In this document: positions 10,548 to 18,436 of the stretch, piece by piece
How positions within the stretch are numbered: the first letter of the stretch is position 1
Layout: the number at the start of each line of letters is the position of its first letter
From: Bdellovibrio sp. KM01
GTDB lineage: Bacteria > Bdellovibrionota > Bdellovibrionia > Bdellovibrionales > Bdellovibrionaceae
Direction of reading: 5' to 3'
DNA: 64,000 nucleotides
Assembly: GCF_013752535.1 (NCBI RefSeq)
Contig: NZ_CP058348.1
Location: 3,658,001 to 3,722,000, forward strand
Notes under the pieces: generated by a model
What the model saw: only the letters and a program-made list of their open reading frames with translations
Databases searched by the model: none
Told to the model about the DNA's origin: nothing
Made by a program: the position numbers and the translations under genes

Positions 10548-11310
10548 TCTGATCCTCCATGCTGCCGTCCACTTTCGTGAGCGGAAACAATTGAAACGAA
10601 AACGTATATACCTCAGATAACGGGCCATCTTCTAGCAGATCCTCGATCTTTTTACGAGTCTTTAAAATCACGTCGTTAACTAGAGGAAGTTTTTCAGGAT
10701 TCACTGCCGTTGTGATCGAATAAAACTGTCGGCGTTCGACGGGATCATTATGGAGTGAATACTCTGCTAAATGTAAATTTTGAGTATGGTGCTTACGTAT
10801 TGCAGCTGACGGCACATCTCTATTAATAAAGATTGGTTTCGCTGTTCGCACCATGCGGTTACGACTCTTTTTAAGGAGTTCCAGCCTGAGTAAACGCTCT
10901 AGCGCATGTTCCGCCTCAGACTCTTTTATCCCTAACCGCTTTGCAATCCATCGAGGATTCGCTTTGTTATCGGGAAGCTTTGCAAGATTCAAAATCGCAA
11001 CATAGTACCAATCCGACATCAATCGGAACGTATCTTCCTCCATAAGAAGACGATCGTCGATTTCGACTTTCTTTGATCCCTGTCTGTACTCCGCCCACAG
11101 GATTTCTTTCTCCAAGGGGGAAACCAATAAACGCTCCATGACTTTCTCTAAGTTTGTTTTAGAGAGAGATCTTCTATCACCCATCACATCAGACAGTGTT
11201 GTGGAACCAATATCCAAATCCCGCGCAAACGCACGCAATGAATAGGAGGGATTGCGCGTTTGGCGCTTGGCGAGCTCCTGCATTAATAACTTTTTTACAG
11301 TGATTTCCAT
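10540..11310 (-). CDS. TIGR02147-family transcriptional regulator
   Basis: A 256-residue protein (ATG at 11310) with the TIGR02147 pattern: an N-terminal helix-turn-helix (YSLRAFARDLDIGSTTLSDVMGDRRSLSK), then DWYYVAILNLAKL with a winged-helix-like segment PRWIAKRLGIKESEAEHALERLLRLELLKK, and the C-terminal SITTAVNPEKLPLVNDVI block. The family is characteristic of Bdellovibrio and Fibrobacter, with essentially unstudied function. It overlaps the secreted HExxH gene by 8 bases. Two identical-arm palindromes lie just upstream, towards the divergent secreted-protein gene, so autoregulation and control of both neighbours is likely. Alternative starts are an ATG at 11349 and a GTG at 11358. Confidence 0.85.
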   Translation of the reverse strand: MEITVKKLLMQELAKRQTRNPSYSLRAFARDLDIGSTTLSDVMGDRRSLSKTNLEKVMERLLVSPLEKEILWAEYRQGSKKVEIDDRLLMEEDTFRLMSDWYYVAILNLAKLPDNKANPRWIAKRLGIKESEAEHALERLLRLELLKKSRNRMVRTAKPIFINRDVPSAAIRKHHTQNLHLAEYSLHNDPVERRQFYSITTAVNPEKLPLVNDVILKTRKKIEDLLEDGPLSEVYTFSFQLFPLTKVDGSMEDQSE

Positions 11311-11350
11311 GGAACTTATATAGACACAAAACTCTAATAACGCAAGCATT

Positions 11351-11395
11351 CGGGACACTTTGTCCCGTTTTTAAAAGTCGGGACACAATGTCCCG
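11351..11395. promoter_or_regulatory. Tandem palindromic operator (two CGGGACA-N3-TGTCCCG sites)
   Basis: Two 17-base sites with identical perfect 7-base arms, CGGGACA-N3-TGTCCCG, occupy 11351-11367 and 11379-11395. Their centres are 28 bases apart, close to three helical turns. They lie between the divergent TIGR02147 regulator and the gene at 11498. This strongly suggests a binding site for a dimeric regulator, most simply the adjacent TIGR02147 protein. Confidence 0.75.
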
Positions 11396-11497
11396 ATGGG
11401 GGTCTAGACAGCCCTAAACACCTCGATTATCTCTTGCTCCATACCGCAGCGGCGGAAAAGTTAACGAATAACAAAAACAATCCTAAGGAGGATTAAA

Positions 11498-11992
11498 ATG
11501 AAAAAAGTATTCTTGGCTATCGCAATGGTTTTAGGTGTTTCTCAAGCTCACGCTTACACAGCTCCAGCTTGGGCTTGTAACTTGAACTTCAAAGGTACTG
11601 CATCGGGCGTTAAAGTTATCCTTGGCAACTATGAATACAATGGTAAAGGGACTTTGGCTTGCATGTCTCCAACAGGTCAAACTGCAGAGTACCCTGTAAC
11701 TGTTACTATGAAAGCTAAGCCTTTCTCTCCACAAATCGCATTGGGTAAAATGGAATTGACTGGTCAAGCGGCTGAAATCGCTCTTTTCGATTCTAACCCA
11801 GAATCAATCCTTGGCACATACTATGTAGCTCAAGCTCAAGGCGCAATCCTTGGTGGCGTTGGTTTGATCACTGCGACTCGTATCGACCTTCCAACAATCG
11901 CTCTTAAAGTTTCCTTCCAGTTCGCAAAAGGTTTCGGCGTAAATCTTGGCGTGAACAGAATGGAAATCGCTCTAGATCAAGACCGTAACTAA
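11498..11992 (+). CDS. Small secreted protein, probably highly expressed
   Basis: A 164-residue protein that I do not recognise. It has a clear Sec signal (residues 1-19, ending SQAHA) and a mature part rich in Gly/Ala and beta-prone segments (GTYYVAQAQGAILGGVGLI, FAKGFGVNLGVNRMEIAL), with two cysteines in the N-terminal half. AAGGAGG precedes the ATG at optimal spacing. Codon choice is strongly biased (GCT, ACT, CTT, AAA, GGC), unlike its neighbours, which suggests high expression. It is divergent from the TIGR02147 gene across the tandem palindrome and is closed by a terminator. The pattern is loosely reminiscent of DUF992-type secreted proteins, but I would not assign it. Confidence 0.75.
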   Translation: MKKVFLAIAMVLGVSQAHAYTAPAWACNLNFKGTASGVKVILGNYEYNGKGTLACMSPTGQTAEYPVTVTMKAKPFSPQIALGKMELTGQAAEIALFDSNPESILGTYYVAQAQGAILGGVGLITATRIDLPTIALKVSFQFAKGFGVNLGVNRMEIALDQDRN

Positions 11993-12023
11993 TTCACTGA
12001 TGAATTGGGAGCGCGAATCCATC

Positions 12024-12056
12024 AAACCGGGGAAATTAAACGCCCCGGTTTTTCTT
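12024..12056 (+). terminator. Intrinsic terminator
   Basis: AACCGGGG and CCCCGGTT form the stem, with an A-rich loop, followed by TTTTTCTTT. It ends the small secreted-protein gene. Confidence 0.88.
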
Positions 12057-12100
12057 TCCCGTGAAATTATTATTTTTGATTAACCGAAGAGGTATTTTCA

Positions 12101-12523
12101 ATGTTCCAAGAACTATCCGGAGAGGCATTCGCCCTTCCCAGCCCAATCAAACAAAAAGAGTTAAGTATGATTCAACCAATTCACATCGGTAGTTATCCTG
12201 ATTACCGAGATTTTTTAAAAGAAAAATTTGTTGCCGAGAAAACTAAGAAATACTCGTTCTCTTTGCAATTTTGTGCTGACCGTCTTCACGTATCGAAAAC
12301 TTTCGTGAAGCTTGTGTTTGACAAGAAAAGACACTTCTCGATGGATACGCTTCCGCGTTTGTGGGATCTATTCAAACTTAGCGACAAGGAACGCCTTCAT
12401 TTGACATTCTTGTTCTGCCACACAATTTCAGACAGCGATTTGTTGAAACACCAATTTGAGGTGATCATGCGCAATGTGCAGAATGAAACTTTAGTAGTTC
12501 CAGCCGTAACAGAAGTCCCGTAA
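12101..12523 (+). CDS. Short TIGR02147-like protein (N-terminal part only)
   Basis: A 140-residue protein whose central part resembles the amino end of TIGR02147 regulators: PDYRDFLKEKFVAEKTKK followed by a helix-turn-helix-like block YSFSLQFCADRLHVSKTFVKLVFDKKRHFS. It stops before the larger C-terminal domain of the family. It may be a stand-alone DNA-binding protein or the remnant of a full-length gene. The ATG at 12101 has AGAGG at reasonable spacing; an internal ATG at 12167 is an alternative and begins nearer the conserved block. With the full-length TIGR02147 gene it flanks the small secreted-protein gene. Confidence 0.6.
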   Translation: MFQELSGEAFALPSPIKQKELSMIQPIHIGSYPDYRDFLKEKFVAEKTKKYSFSLQFCADRLHVSKTFVKLVFDKKRHFSMDTLPRLWDLFKLSDKERLHLTFLFCHTISDSDLLKHQFEVIMRNVQNETLVVPAVTEVP

Positions 12524-12602
12524 AGGCCCAGGTCCACCTCAATTTTTTGTACCCAAGAGTACACTGAGTGCAAGTTCAACCACTCACAAATTGAGGTGTG
12601 AC

Positions 12603-13250
12603 ATGAAAACAAGCCATCACGTAACATGTTTCAGCCTTTCGCTTATGCTGCTCGTGGGGAATTATGCGAAGGCTGAAGTTTCCACATACATTGACGATGA
12701 CCGCATTCCTAACATGCTCGAACATATCGACCCCTTCGATCCCAATGTAGAGCAGATCCTTGATCAGTACGATAAAATCTATGAACAAGAAACCGGCAAG
12801 CCTGCTCACATCAATACATTGATGGATGACATCCTTGGACCTTTCGGTGGTTGCAGCCGCAATGCATGCTCCGTCTGGGCTCAGGTGGTAAAAAGTTCTC
12901 AGCGCATGTACTTGTATGTGAACGGAAGTTTACGCGGCTCCTGGGCGGTTTCCACTGGCATGAAAGGTTATGGCACACCTAATTTTGATCGACATCCCGA
13001 TGGTCGTATCTATGACCGATATACTTCTACGAAATATCCAGAGGGAGACTATAATGGCTTAGGCAACATGCCTTATGCTGTCTTTATCACTGGAGGTTAC
13101 GCCCTCCATGGAACTCCACGAGGTAATTGGCCGAAACTGGGAACTCCAGCGTCGCATGGTTGTATACGCATGCACCCTGATAATGGATACACCTTCAACC
13201 GCCTGGTAAGATCTTACGGAATCAGTAGGGTTTGGATCACGGTACAGTAA
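12603..13250 (+). CDS. L,D-transpeptidase (YkuD domain), secreted
   Basis: A 215-residue exported enzyme. After a signal peptide (FSLSLMLLVGNYAKA) and a short acidic region, the YkuD domain covers about 95-215. The active-site signature is visible as HGTPRGNWPKLG and then TPASHGCIRMHPDN, supplying catalytic His and Cys. The family forms meso-DAP cross-links in peptidoglycan or attaches substrates to it. In Bdellovibrio, L,D-transpeptidases remodel its own and prey walls (known of the group; not shown here). The ATG at 12603 follows TTGAGGTG; the TTG at 12591 is part of that ribosome-binding region. Confidence 0.92.
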   Translation: MKTSHHVTCFSLSLMLLVGNYAKAEVSTYIDDDRIPNMLEHIDPFDPNVEQILDQYDKIYEQETGKPAHINTLMDDILGPFGGCSRNACSVWAQVVKSSQRMYLYVNGSLRGSWAVSTGMKGYGTPNFDRHPDGRIYDRYTSTKYPEGDYNGLGNMPYAVFITGGYALHGTPRGNWPKLGTPASHGCIRMHPDNGYTFNRLVRSYGISRVWITVQ

Positions 13251-13286
13251 AATGGTGAATCCACACTCCGGCTCCACCGGAGTAGC

Positions 13287-13778
13287 TTAAAGAAATCTAC
13301 TCGAAGTGACCAGAGTGGGAATACCTTTCCCACTCCACTTCGTATATTGATATTTCCCGCCGGGTCTGATTTTTTCTGATTTAATTTCCACATCAACCAA
13401 AGCATTGAATCCCGCAATCACAGTCAAGAATGCCAGACGCATCACCAACTCTTCACGGTCATCACACTCTTTGATTTCAATCGCATTTTCTTTACGGCTG
13501 AACATCTGCGTGAGTTTGGAATCTTCCTTCATGAAGATGCTAATGCCTTTGGCTTTTTTCATCTTCTGCTCATAGTCCTCAAGTGCCGGGGCAATTTCGC
13601 GATCATAACAGGGGCCACAGAAAACGGACTTATTAAGCGGAGCTGGAATCACTTTATAAAAAGAGAACGTTCCTTCATCGACGAATTGAGCACATTTTTT
13701 ACAAACGTGCTCATGGCATATACCACATTCCAAATTGGCTTTAGGTTTTTGGCAGACACAACAGTTCGTATTTTCCAT
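13287..13778 (-). CDS. Zinc-finger protein of unknown function
   Basis: A 163-residue cytoplasmic protein. The N-terminal 60 residues contain four pairs of cysteines with a His (NCCVCQKP, LECGICHEHVCKKC, VFCGPCYD), a pattern like a B-box or cross-brace zinc ribbon binding two zincs. The remaining part is a mixed alpha/beta domain (ELVMRLAFLTVIAGFNALVDVEIKSEKIR) that I do not recognise. The ATG at 13778 follows AAGGAAT; the longer reading from 13814 has no ribosome-binding site. It converges on the L,D-transpeptidase gene. Confidence 0.65.
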   Translation of the reverse strand: MENTNCCVCQKPKANLECGICHEHVCKKCAQFVDEGTFSFYKVIPAPLNKSVFCGPCYDREIAPALEDYEQKMKKAKGISIFMKEDSKLTQMFSRKENAIEIKECDDREELVMRLAFLTVIAGFNALVDVEIKSEKIRPGGKYQYTKWSGKGIPTLVTSSRFL

Positions 13779-13921
13779 ATTGATAATTCCTTGACCAGAA
13801 ATTACATGACACACCGTTTCGATGCAAGGTCCAAAGCATTAAAGCTTTCTATCTCTCAGCGCAGATTCCTTAAATCGGAGATATTGATGGCAGAACACGA
13901 GCTAGTGGGAGCAGCAAAAAA

Positions 13922-14437
13922 TTAGGGGCGAAACTCTTCGCACTTTTTAACAGCGATTTCAGTCACACGATCGTTTTCAGATACCAAGGGAATATAATGC
14001 TTCATTCTTAAAAGCGGAGCCCCTTGGTCGTACCAATTTTCCACTGACATATCCACGACAGATCCTCTGGGAGTAATCTGCGTCTCTTTCTTTACGACAG
14101 AAATATTTGCGCCTTGAGGTTGGCACGTCTTTAGGTCAACTCCCCAGATGTCTGTTCCTTCAAAAACATACAAGACACTTTCCACCGCGGATGCATCTGT
14201 CGTTCCCACCAAAGCAATGCAATAGCCGGTATTTAATTCACGCGAAGAAGTCCAAGCCGCAACACTTGCAGCCGAATCCCCGGCAGAGAGTTCAAAACCA
14301 TCACGATTATAGTCGACCGCAGAGAACTCCCACTCCGTTTCATTTTGCTGGTATTCACAGGTGATGTGATTGAATTTTTCGGAAGCGATGGCCGCACTTG
14401 TCGATAGTGTCAATAAAGCTGCAAACAGAAATCTCAT
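13922..14437 (-). CDS. Secreted protein of unknown function
   Basis: A 171-residue exported protein with signal peptide (MRFLFAALLTLSTSAAIA). The mature part has four cysteines (ITCEYQ, GYCIALVG, KTCQPQG, KKCEEF) that could pair as two disulfides, and mainly beta-strand character. No family is recognised. The start at 14437 has AGAGGTGATT upstream; the longer 14473 reading is less likely. Confidence 0.7.
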   Translation of the reverse strand: MRFLFAALLTLSTSAAIASEKFNHITCEYQQNETEWEFSAVDYNRDGFELSAGDSAASVAAWTSSRELNTGYCIALVGTTDASAVESVLYVFEGTDIWGVDLKTCQPQGANISVVKKETQITPRGSVVDMSVENWYDQGAPLLRMKHYIPLVSENDRVTEIAVKKCEEFRP

Positions 14438-14571
14438 AATCACCTCTGAAGAGGATTTGAGTAAGACAGTCAAATCTTGTCAAGAAATGACTGTCCAAGG
14501 CAATAAGCTTACTGTTCTACTTTCGCACCTTTACCATAATAGCCTACTGGTTTTAGACTAAGCTTAACTGA

Positions 14572-14961
<390 letters not shown>

Positions 14962-15041
14962 ATCTGGCAACACCTGATAAACCGGGAATGCCAGAAAAGA
15001 AATTGCCGCCGGATCCACAAATAAGAAGCTAGGAAAATCCT

Positions 15042-15452
15042 ATGAACGTTAAAGACAATGAAATCAAAGCACTACTGGAAAAGTATAAAAAGTTTTCCGT
15101 TTACGGCCTAAGCCCCGATCAAACGAAAGCAAGCCACTATGTCCCGTTATACATGCGCGATCATGGATGGGAAATGGTTGGGACCTATCCCAAGAATCAT
15201 GAAGCGAATGGATTTAAAATCTACTCCTCGCTGAAAGAGGTGCCCGCAGAATACAGAAAATTTGTGGATGTTTTTAGAAGCTCGGACCGTATTCCCGACG
15301 TTGTTGATGAAGTCTTGGAGGTCGGCGGCGTTGAAGTCTTATGGCTACAACTGGGAATCAGTAACCCGGAAGCAGAGGCCAGAGCAGAAAAGGCAGGAAT
15401 CAAAGTAGTCTCTGATCGCTGCCTTATTATCGAACACAAACGCTGGTTTTAG
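15042..15452 (+). CDS. CoA-binding protein (YccU-like)
   Basis: A 136-residue single Rossmann-fold domain of the CoA_binding family: the opening KFSVYGLSPDQTKASHYVPLYM, the central GWEMVGTYPKNHEANG, and VEVLWLQLGISNPEAEARAEKAGIKVVSDRCLIIEH, which carries the conserved Cys region. Members bind CoA in the cytoplasm; physiological roles remain poorly known. It is preceded by AGGAAA, and its stop overlaps that of the converging SRPBCC gene by 4 bases. Confidence 0.9.
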   Translation: MNVKDNEIKALLEKYKKFSVYGLSPDQTKASHYVPLYMRDHGWEMVGTYPKNHEANGFKIYSSLKEVPAEYRKFVDVFRSSDRIPDVVDEVLEVGGVEVLWLQLGISNPEAEARAEKAGIKVVSDRCLIIEHKRWF

Positions 15453-16030
15453 TTTTGCGGAGATTGCGTGGCCGCGGGTTCTACAGCCGGTGTGGTACCC
15501 GGCGGCGCCTCTACAACCTTTTTCAGATTTTCGAATCCCTTGTCCATCTGAGTTTTGAACATTTTTTCGCAATCGATCAGAACCGTCATAAGCTTGGTCA
15601 TAAAGCCACCGTCACCGTGCATGGCCCAAGTGAACTTGGTCGATGCACCTTCGGGAACTAATTTATAGTCGATCAGCTGTTCGCCATGCATAGGCTCTGT
15701 CATTGTCAGTTTCATTTGCACGAATTCATTGGGTTTGATCTCTAACATTTCCATTTTTCCCGAGCCGGCGTCTTTATTGCCTTCGAACTCCATGGCTGAG
15801 CCCACTTTGCCATCCTCGCCGGTATAGGTCTTTTTCATGTTGGGATCAATCAACTCATAGGGATTCCATTGCCCGCCCAACTTGAAATTTGAAAGATAAG
15901 GAAAGATTTTTTCCGCGGGGGCATTGATGACTGTGCTGTTTTCATAGTGAAAGGAGCCGCTACGAGTCGCTACATATCCCAAAAACAAGACGATAATAAC
16001 TAAGATACCAATTGCTATTTTTTTACCCAT
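15449..16030 (-). CDS. Membrane-anchored SRPBCC-family protein
   Basis: A 193-residue protein with one N-terminal membrane segment (IAIGILVIIVLFLGYVA), then a START/Bet-v1-like SRPBCC domain (FHYENSTVINAPAEKIFPYLSNFKLGGQWNPY, and the later FTWAMHGDGGF and QMDKGFENLKKVVE). It ends in a Pro/Ala/Thr-rich tail. The domain should face the periplasm. Family members bind hydrophobic ligands; this one is of the polyketide cyclase-like group with no known substrate. It is followed upstream by an NTF2-like gene on the same strand, 45 bases away. Confidence 0.85.
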   Translation of the reverse strand: MGKKIAIGILVIIVLFLGYVATRSGSFHYENSTVINAPAEKIFPYLSNFKLGGQWNPYELIDPNMKKTYTGEDGKVGSAMEFEGNKDAGSGKMEMLEIKPNEFVQMKLTMTEPMHGEQLIDYKLVPEGASTKFTWAMHGDGGFMTKLMTVLIDCEKMFKTQMDKGFENLKKVVEAPPGTTPAVEPAATQSPQN

Positions 16031-16075
16031 TAGAATTCCTCCGAGCTCTTATGGTGTCTTGATTAGATCTTAAGA

Positions 16076-16513
16076 TCAACTAACTAATCCGGCATCACGA
16101 TAGGCCTGCATCTCGTCCCCAGCGACGAAGCCAAAAATTTTTGGTCCTTGCTCACTGAGCTGAATAAAATAAGTCACATCAAAATCAATCGACTTTATTG
16201 GTTTTCCTTGGGGAGTATAGTCGGCGCGATAATAGACTTTTACCATGTCATGAAAACGATCAATCGGTGTCACCATAAGATTGCGAACATGCATCTCTCG
16301 GGTTCCGATCTTTTGGTAGAAAGAATAAGCCTTACGCAAAGTCGCAGAAAAAGTAATATTGTTTGATCCTGTTTCTACCGAGTCAGGGCCCGCTGCAAGA
16401 AAATGCTCTGTAAAAAAACTTTGGATCAATTCCGTATCAAGATCACCTTTAAGACCGCGATTATATGCTTCAACATATTTCTGGAAAAAATCTTTGTACT
16501 GCCGGGCAGGCAT
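16076..16513 (-). CDS. NTF2-like / SnoaL-fold protein
   Basis: A 145-residue cytoplasmic protein. The pattern DFFQKYVEAYNRGLKGDLDTELIQSFFTEHFLAAGPDSVE followed by curved-sheet strands (MHVRNLMVTPIDRFHDMVKVYYRADY, SIDFDVTYFIQL) is that of the NTF2-like fold. No catalytic residues can be named. The ATG at 16513 lies 5 bases after GGAGG, which makes the longer TTG reading (16525) unnecessary. It probably shares a transcript with the SRPBCC gene downstream. Confidence 0.75.
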   Translation of the reverse strand: MPARQYKDFFQKYVEAYNRGLKGDLDTELIQSFFTEHFLAAGPDSVETGSNNITFSATLRKAYSFYQKIGTREMHVRNLMVTPIDRFHDMVKVYYRADYTPQGKPIKSIDFDVTYFIQLSEQGPKIFGFVAGDEMQAYRDAGLVS

Positions 16514-16589
16514 AGTGTCCTCCAAAGGAACTCCTATGATAAGCTAACGGCAGATAAGACTCACATGACATTCGTGTCACCATCTGGTG

Positions 16590-17495
16590 TTATTTTTTCT
16601 TGGGATTTTGCTTCATGCAATTGCTTAGAAGTTGTTCCCACACAGCGCGGGCAACAGGCCCCAAGGGTTTATGCTTCATTCGCATAATGTGCAGATCCAG
16701 ATAAAAAGGTTTCACGTGTTCATCTTTAATCTGAATCAGAGTGCCGCGACTCAATTCTTTTTCGACCTCACTGAAAGGTAAGCTGCCCCAGCCAAAACCA
16801 TTTATAATCATTCTGTGCTTTAAAGCATGATCAGTGACATAGCTTTTCTTGGAATCAGCCACTAAGCCCTTGCCGTCTTTTTTTAGTAAATTTGCCTTAT
16901 CCCCCTGCTGTAACACCACGATCTGAGGAAACTGTTTTAAGGATTTATAGGCAAGATTCGGCAACTTCTTCGCCAAAGATTTGGCAACGACCGGAATCAT
17001 TTCGATTTTATCAAAAAATACGCTTTCAATATTTTCATTTTCCGCTGATTTAGTGGAAATGGAAAAATCTGCGTCACCTGAAAGCAGCGAGTTCAAACCA
17101 CCACTCATAATTTCTGAACGAAACGTCATTTCAGTGGGATGTTTGCTAAGAATAGTCTCTTGAAACACTCCCTCGATAGCTTCAAATCGAACTAACGGAT
17201 CCAAAACAACTGTCAAAAATGGTTCTACTTTTTTTGAACCCAGCTCTTGCCCGACAGTTTGCAACTCACGAAACGAAAACAAACACTGCTTGGCCCAGTT
17301 ATAAAACACCAAGCCTTCCGGAGTTAACTTTGGTCGGTACTCTTCACGATTAAAAAGTTGCAGGTCGAATTCTTCTTCAAGCTTCTTAATCGCCACAGAA
17401 AGGCTGGGTTGAGTTTTATAAAGATGTTCGGCCGCAGCCTTAAAACTTCCCTTTTCCACAATCATTTCAAGGGTTTCTAATTGATCAATCGTCAC
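16590..17495 (-). CDS. LysR-family transcriptional regulator
   Basis: A 301-residue LTTR. The N-terminal winged helix-turn-helix is typical (QLETLEMIVEKGSFKAAAEHLYKTQPSLSVAIKKLEEEFDLQLFNR), followed by the linker helix and a periplasmic-binding-protein-like co-inducer domain (residues about 90-295). It is divergent from the isochorismatase-amidohydrolase-pirin group across a 159-base intergenic region, the classic LysR arrangement, so it probably controls that group and itself. The inducer is unknown. Confidence 0.93.
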   Translation of the reverse strand: MTIDQLETLEMIVEKGSFKAAAEHLYKTQPSLSVAIKKLEEEFDLQLFNREEYRPKLTPEGLVFYNWAKQCLFSFRELQTVGQELGSKKVEPFLTVVLDPLVRFEAIEGVFQETILSKHPTEMTFRSEIMSGGLNSLLSGDADFSISTKSAENENIESVFFDKIEMIPVVAKSLAKKLPNLAYKSLKQFPQIVVLQQGDKANLLKKDGKGLVADSKKSYVTDHALKHRMIINGFGWGSLPFSEVEKELSRGTLIQIKDEHVKPFYLDLHIMRMKHKPLGPVARAVWEQLLSNCMKQNPKKK

Positions 17496-17654
17496 AAACA
17501 GGCTCCCGAACTATATAGTCTATATTTATTGTGATCATAAAATCATATTAATTTTTTTCAAGAGAAAATTGCCCGATATTGAATTCATCAACGCGATACA
17601 CGGAAACGAGATCGCAAAACAAACAAAACAAAAACACCGCAAGGGGAGAACAAC
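17496..17654. promoter_or_regulatory. Divergent LysR / exported-enzyme intergenic region
   Basis: AT-rich region between the divergent LysR and isochorismatase-like genes. It contains ACTATATAGT (17510-17519), a perfect 10-base palindrome, followed by TCTATATT. A related CTATATAGTATATT occurs at 20301, upstream of the pirin gene. These are candidate LysR sites, but AT-rich palindromes are common by chance. Confidence 0.35.
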
Positions 17655-18371
17655 ATGAAAGCATTTAAAGTTATTTTCGCAACATTGGTAGCATTGACAG
17701 CAGTTCAAGCACAAGCCGGCAAACCAGCTAAAGCGCTACTAACACCAACGAATCACACTTTGATCTTAATCGACCACCAGCCACAGATGGCATTTGCAAC
17801 CAGATCCATCGACATCCAAGAACTTCGCAACAACGTCACGGGTCTGGCAAAATCAGCAAAAGTATTTGGAGTTCCAACGGTCCTAACAACAGTGGCAGAG
17901 AAATCTTTCTCAGGTCCCATCTTCCCAGAGCTACAAGCTGTGTTCCCGGATCAAAAACCAATTGATCGTACGACGATGAACACTTGGGAGGATAATCGAG
18001 TTACCGACAAGGTTAAACAAATCGGCAAAAAGAAACTTGTTATCGCTGCACTTTGGACTGAAGTATGTGGGGTTGGGCCTGTGCTATCAGCTATAGAAGA
18101 TGGTTACGACGTTTACTTCGTCGTTGACGCTTCTGGTGGTGTTAGCAATGTCGCTCACGATACGGCTATTACAAGAATGGTTCAGGCCGGTGCTCACCCA
18201 ATCACATGGATGCAATATCTTCTTGAACTTCAACGTGACTGGGCTCGCGGTGCTACTTACGACGCAACAACTGGTATCGCTAAAGAACACGGTGGCGGCT
18301 ACGGCTTAGGCATCATCTACGCTAAAGAAATGTTCGGCGCAAAAGAAGGCGCTAAAGAAAGTCACAAATAA
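17655..18371 (+). CDS. Exported isochorismatase-family hydrolase (YcaC-like)
   Basis: A 238-residue protein with signal peptide (VIFATLVALTAVQAQA) followed by an isochorismatase-like cysteine hydrolase domain. The catalytic Asp is in TLILIDHQPQMAF, the active-site Cys in LWTEVCGVGP, and a Lys precedes it in the usual region. The closest pattern is the YcaC subgroup, whose substrate is unresolved. It is preceded by AAGGGGAG. It is first in a group with an amidohydrolase and a pirin, all with export signals, behind a divergent LysR gene. A terminator follows, so the next gene may have its own promoter or depend on read-through. Confidence 0.88.
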   Translation: MKAFKVIFATLVALTAVQAQAGKPAKALLTPTNHTLILIDHQPQMAFATRSIDIQELRNNVTGLAKSAKVFGVPTVLTTVAEKSFSGPIFPELQAVFPDQKPIDRTTMNTWEDNRVTDKVKQIGKKKLVIAALWTEVCGVGPVLSAIEDGYDVYFVVDASGGVSNVAHDTAITRMVQAGAHPITWMQYLLELQRDWARGATYDATTGIAKEHGGGYGLGIIYAKEMFGAKEGAKESHK

Positions 18372-18385
18372 TCAATCTCTCCCTG

Positions 18386-18417
18386 GCGCTGGGACCTATA
18401 AGTCCCGGCGCTTTTTT
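18386..18417 (+). terminator. Intrinsic terminator between isochorismatase-like and amidohydrolase genes
   Basis: GCGCTGGGAC pairs with GTCCCGGCGC (one G-U wobble) around a CTATAA loop and is followed by TTTTTT. Its place inside an apparently co-regulated gene set suggests partial attenuation of the downstream genes. Confidence 0.85.
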
Positions 18418-18436
18418 CATCTAAGGAATCACCACC

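Noticed and set aside
9480-10628. Longer ATG start at 10628 for the HExxH protein
   Set aside because: The extra 27 residues overlap the regulator gene, lack a signal peptide at their start, and a GTG with GGAGG at 10547 explains the gene better.
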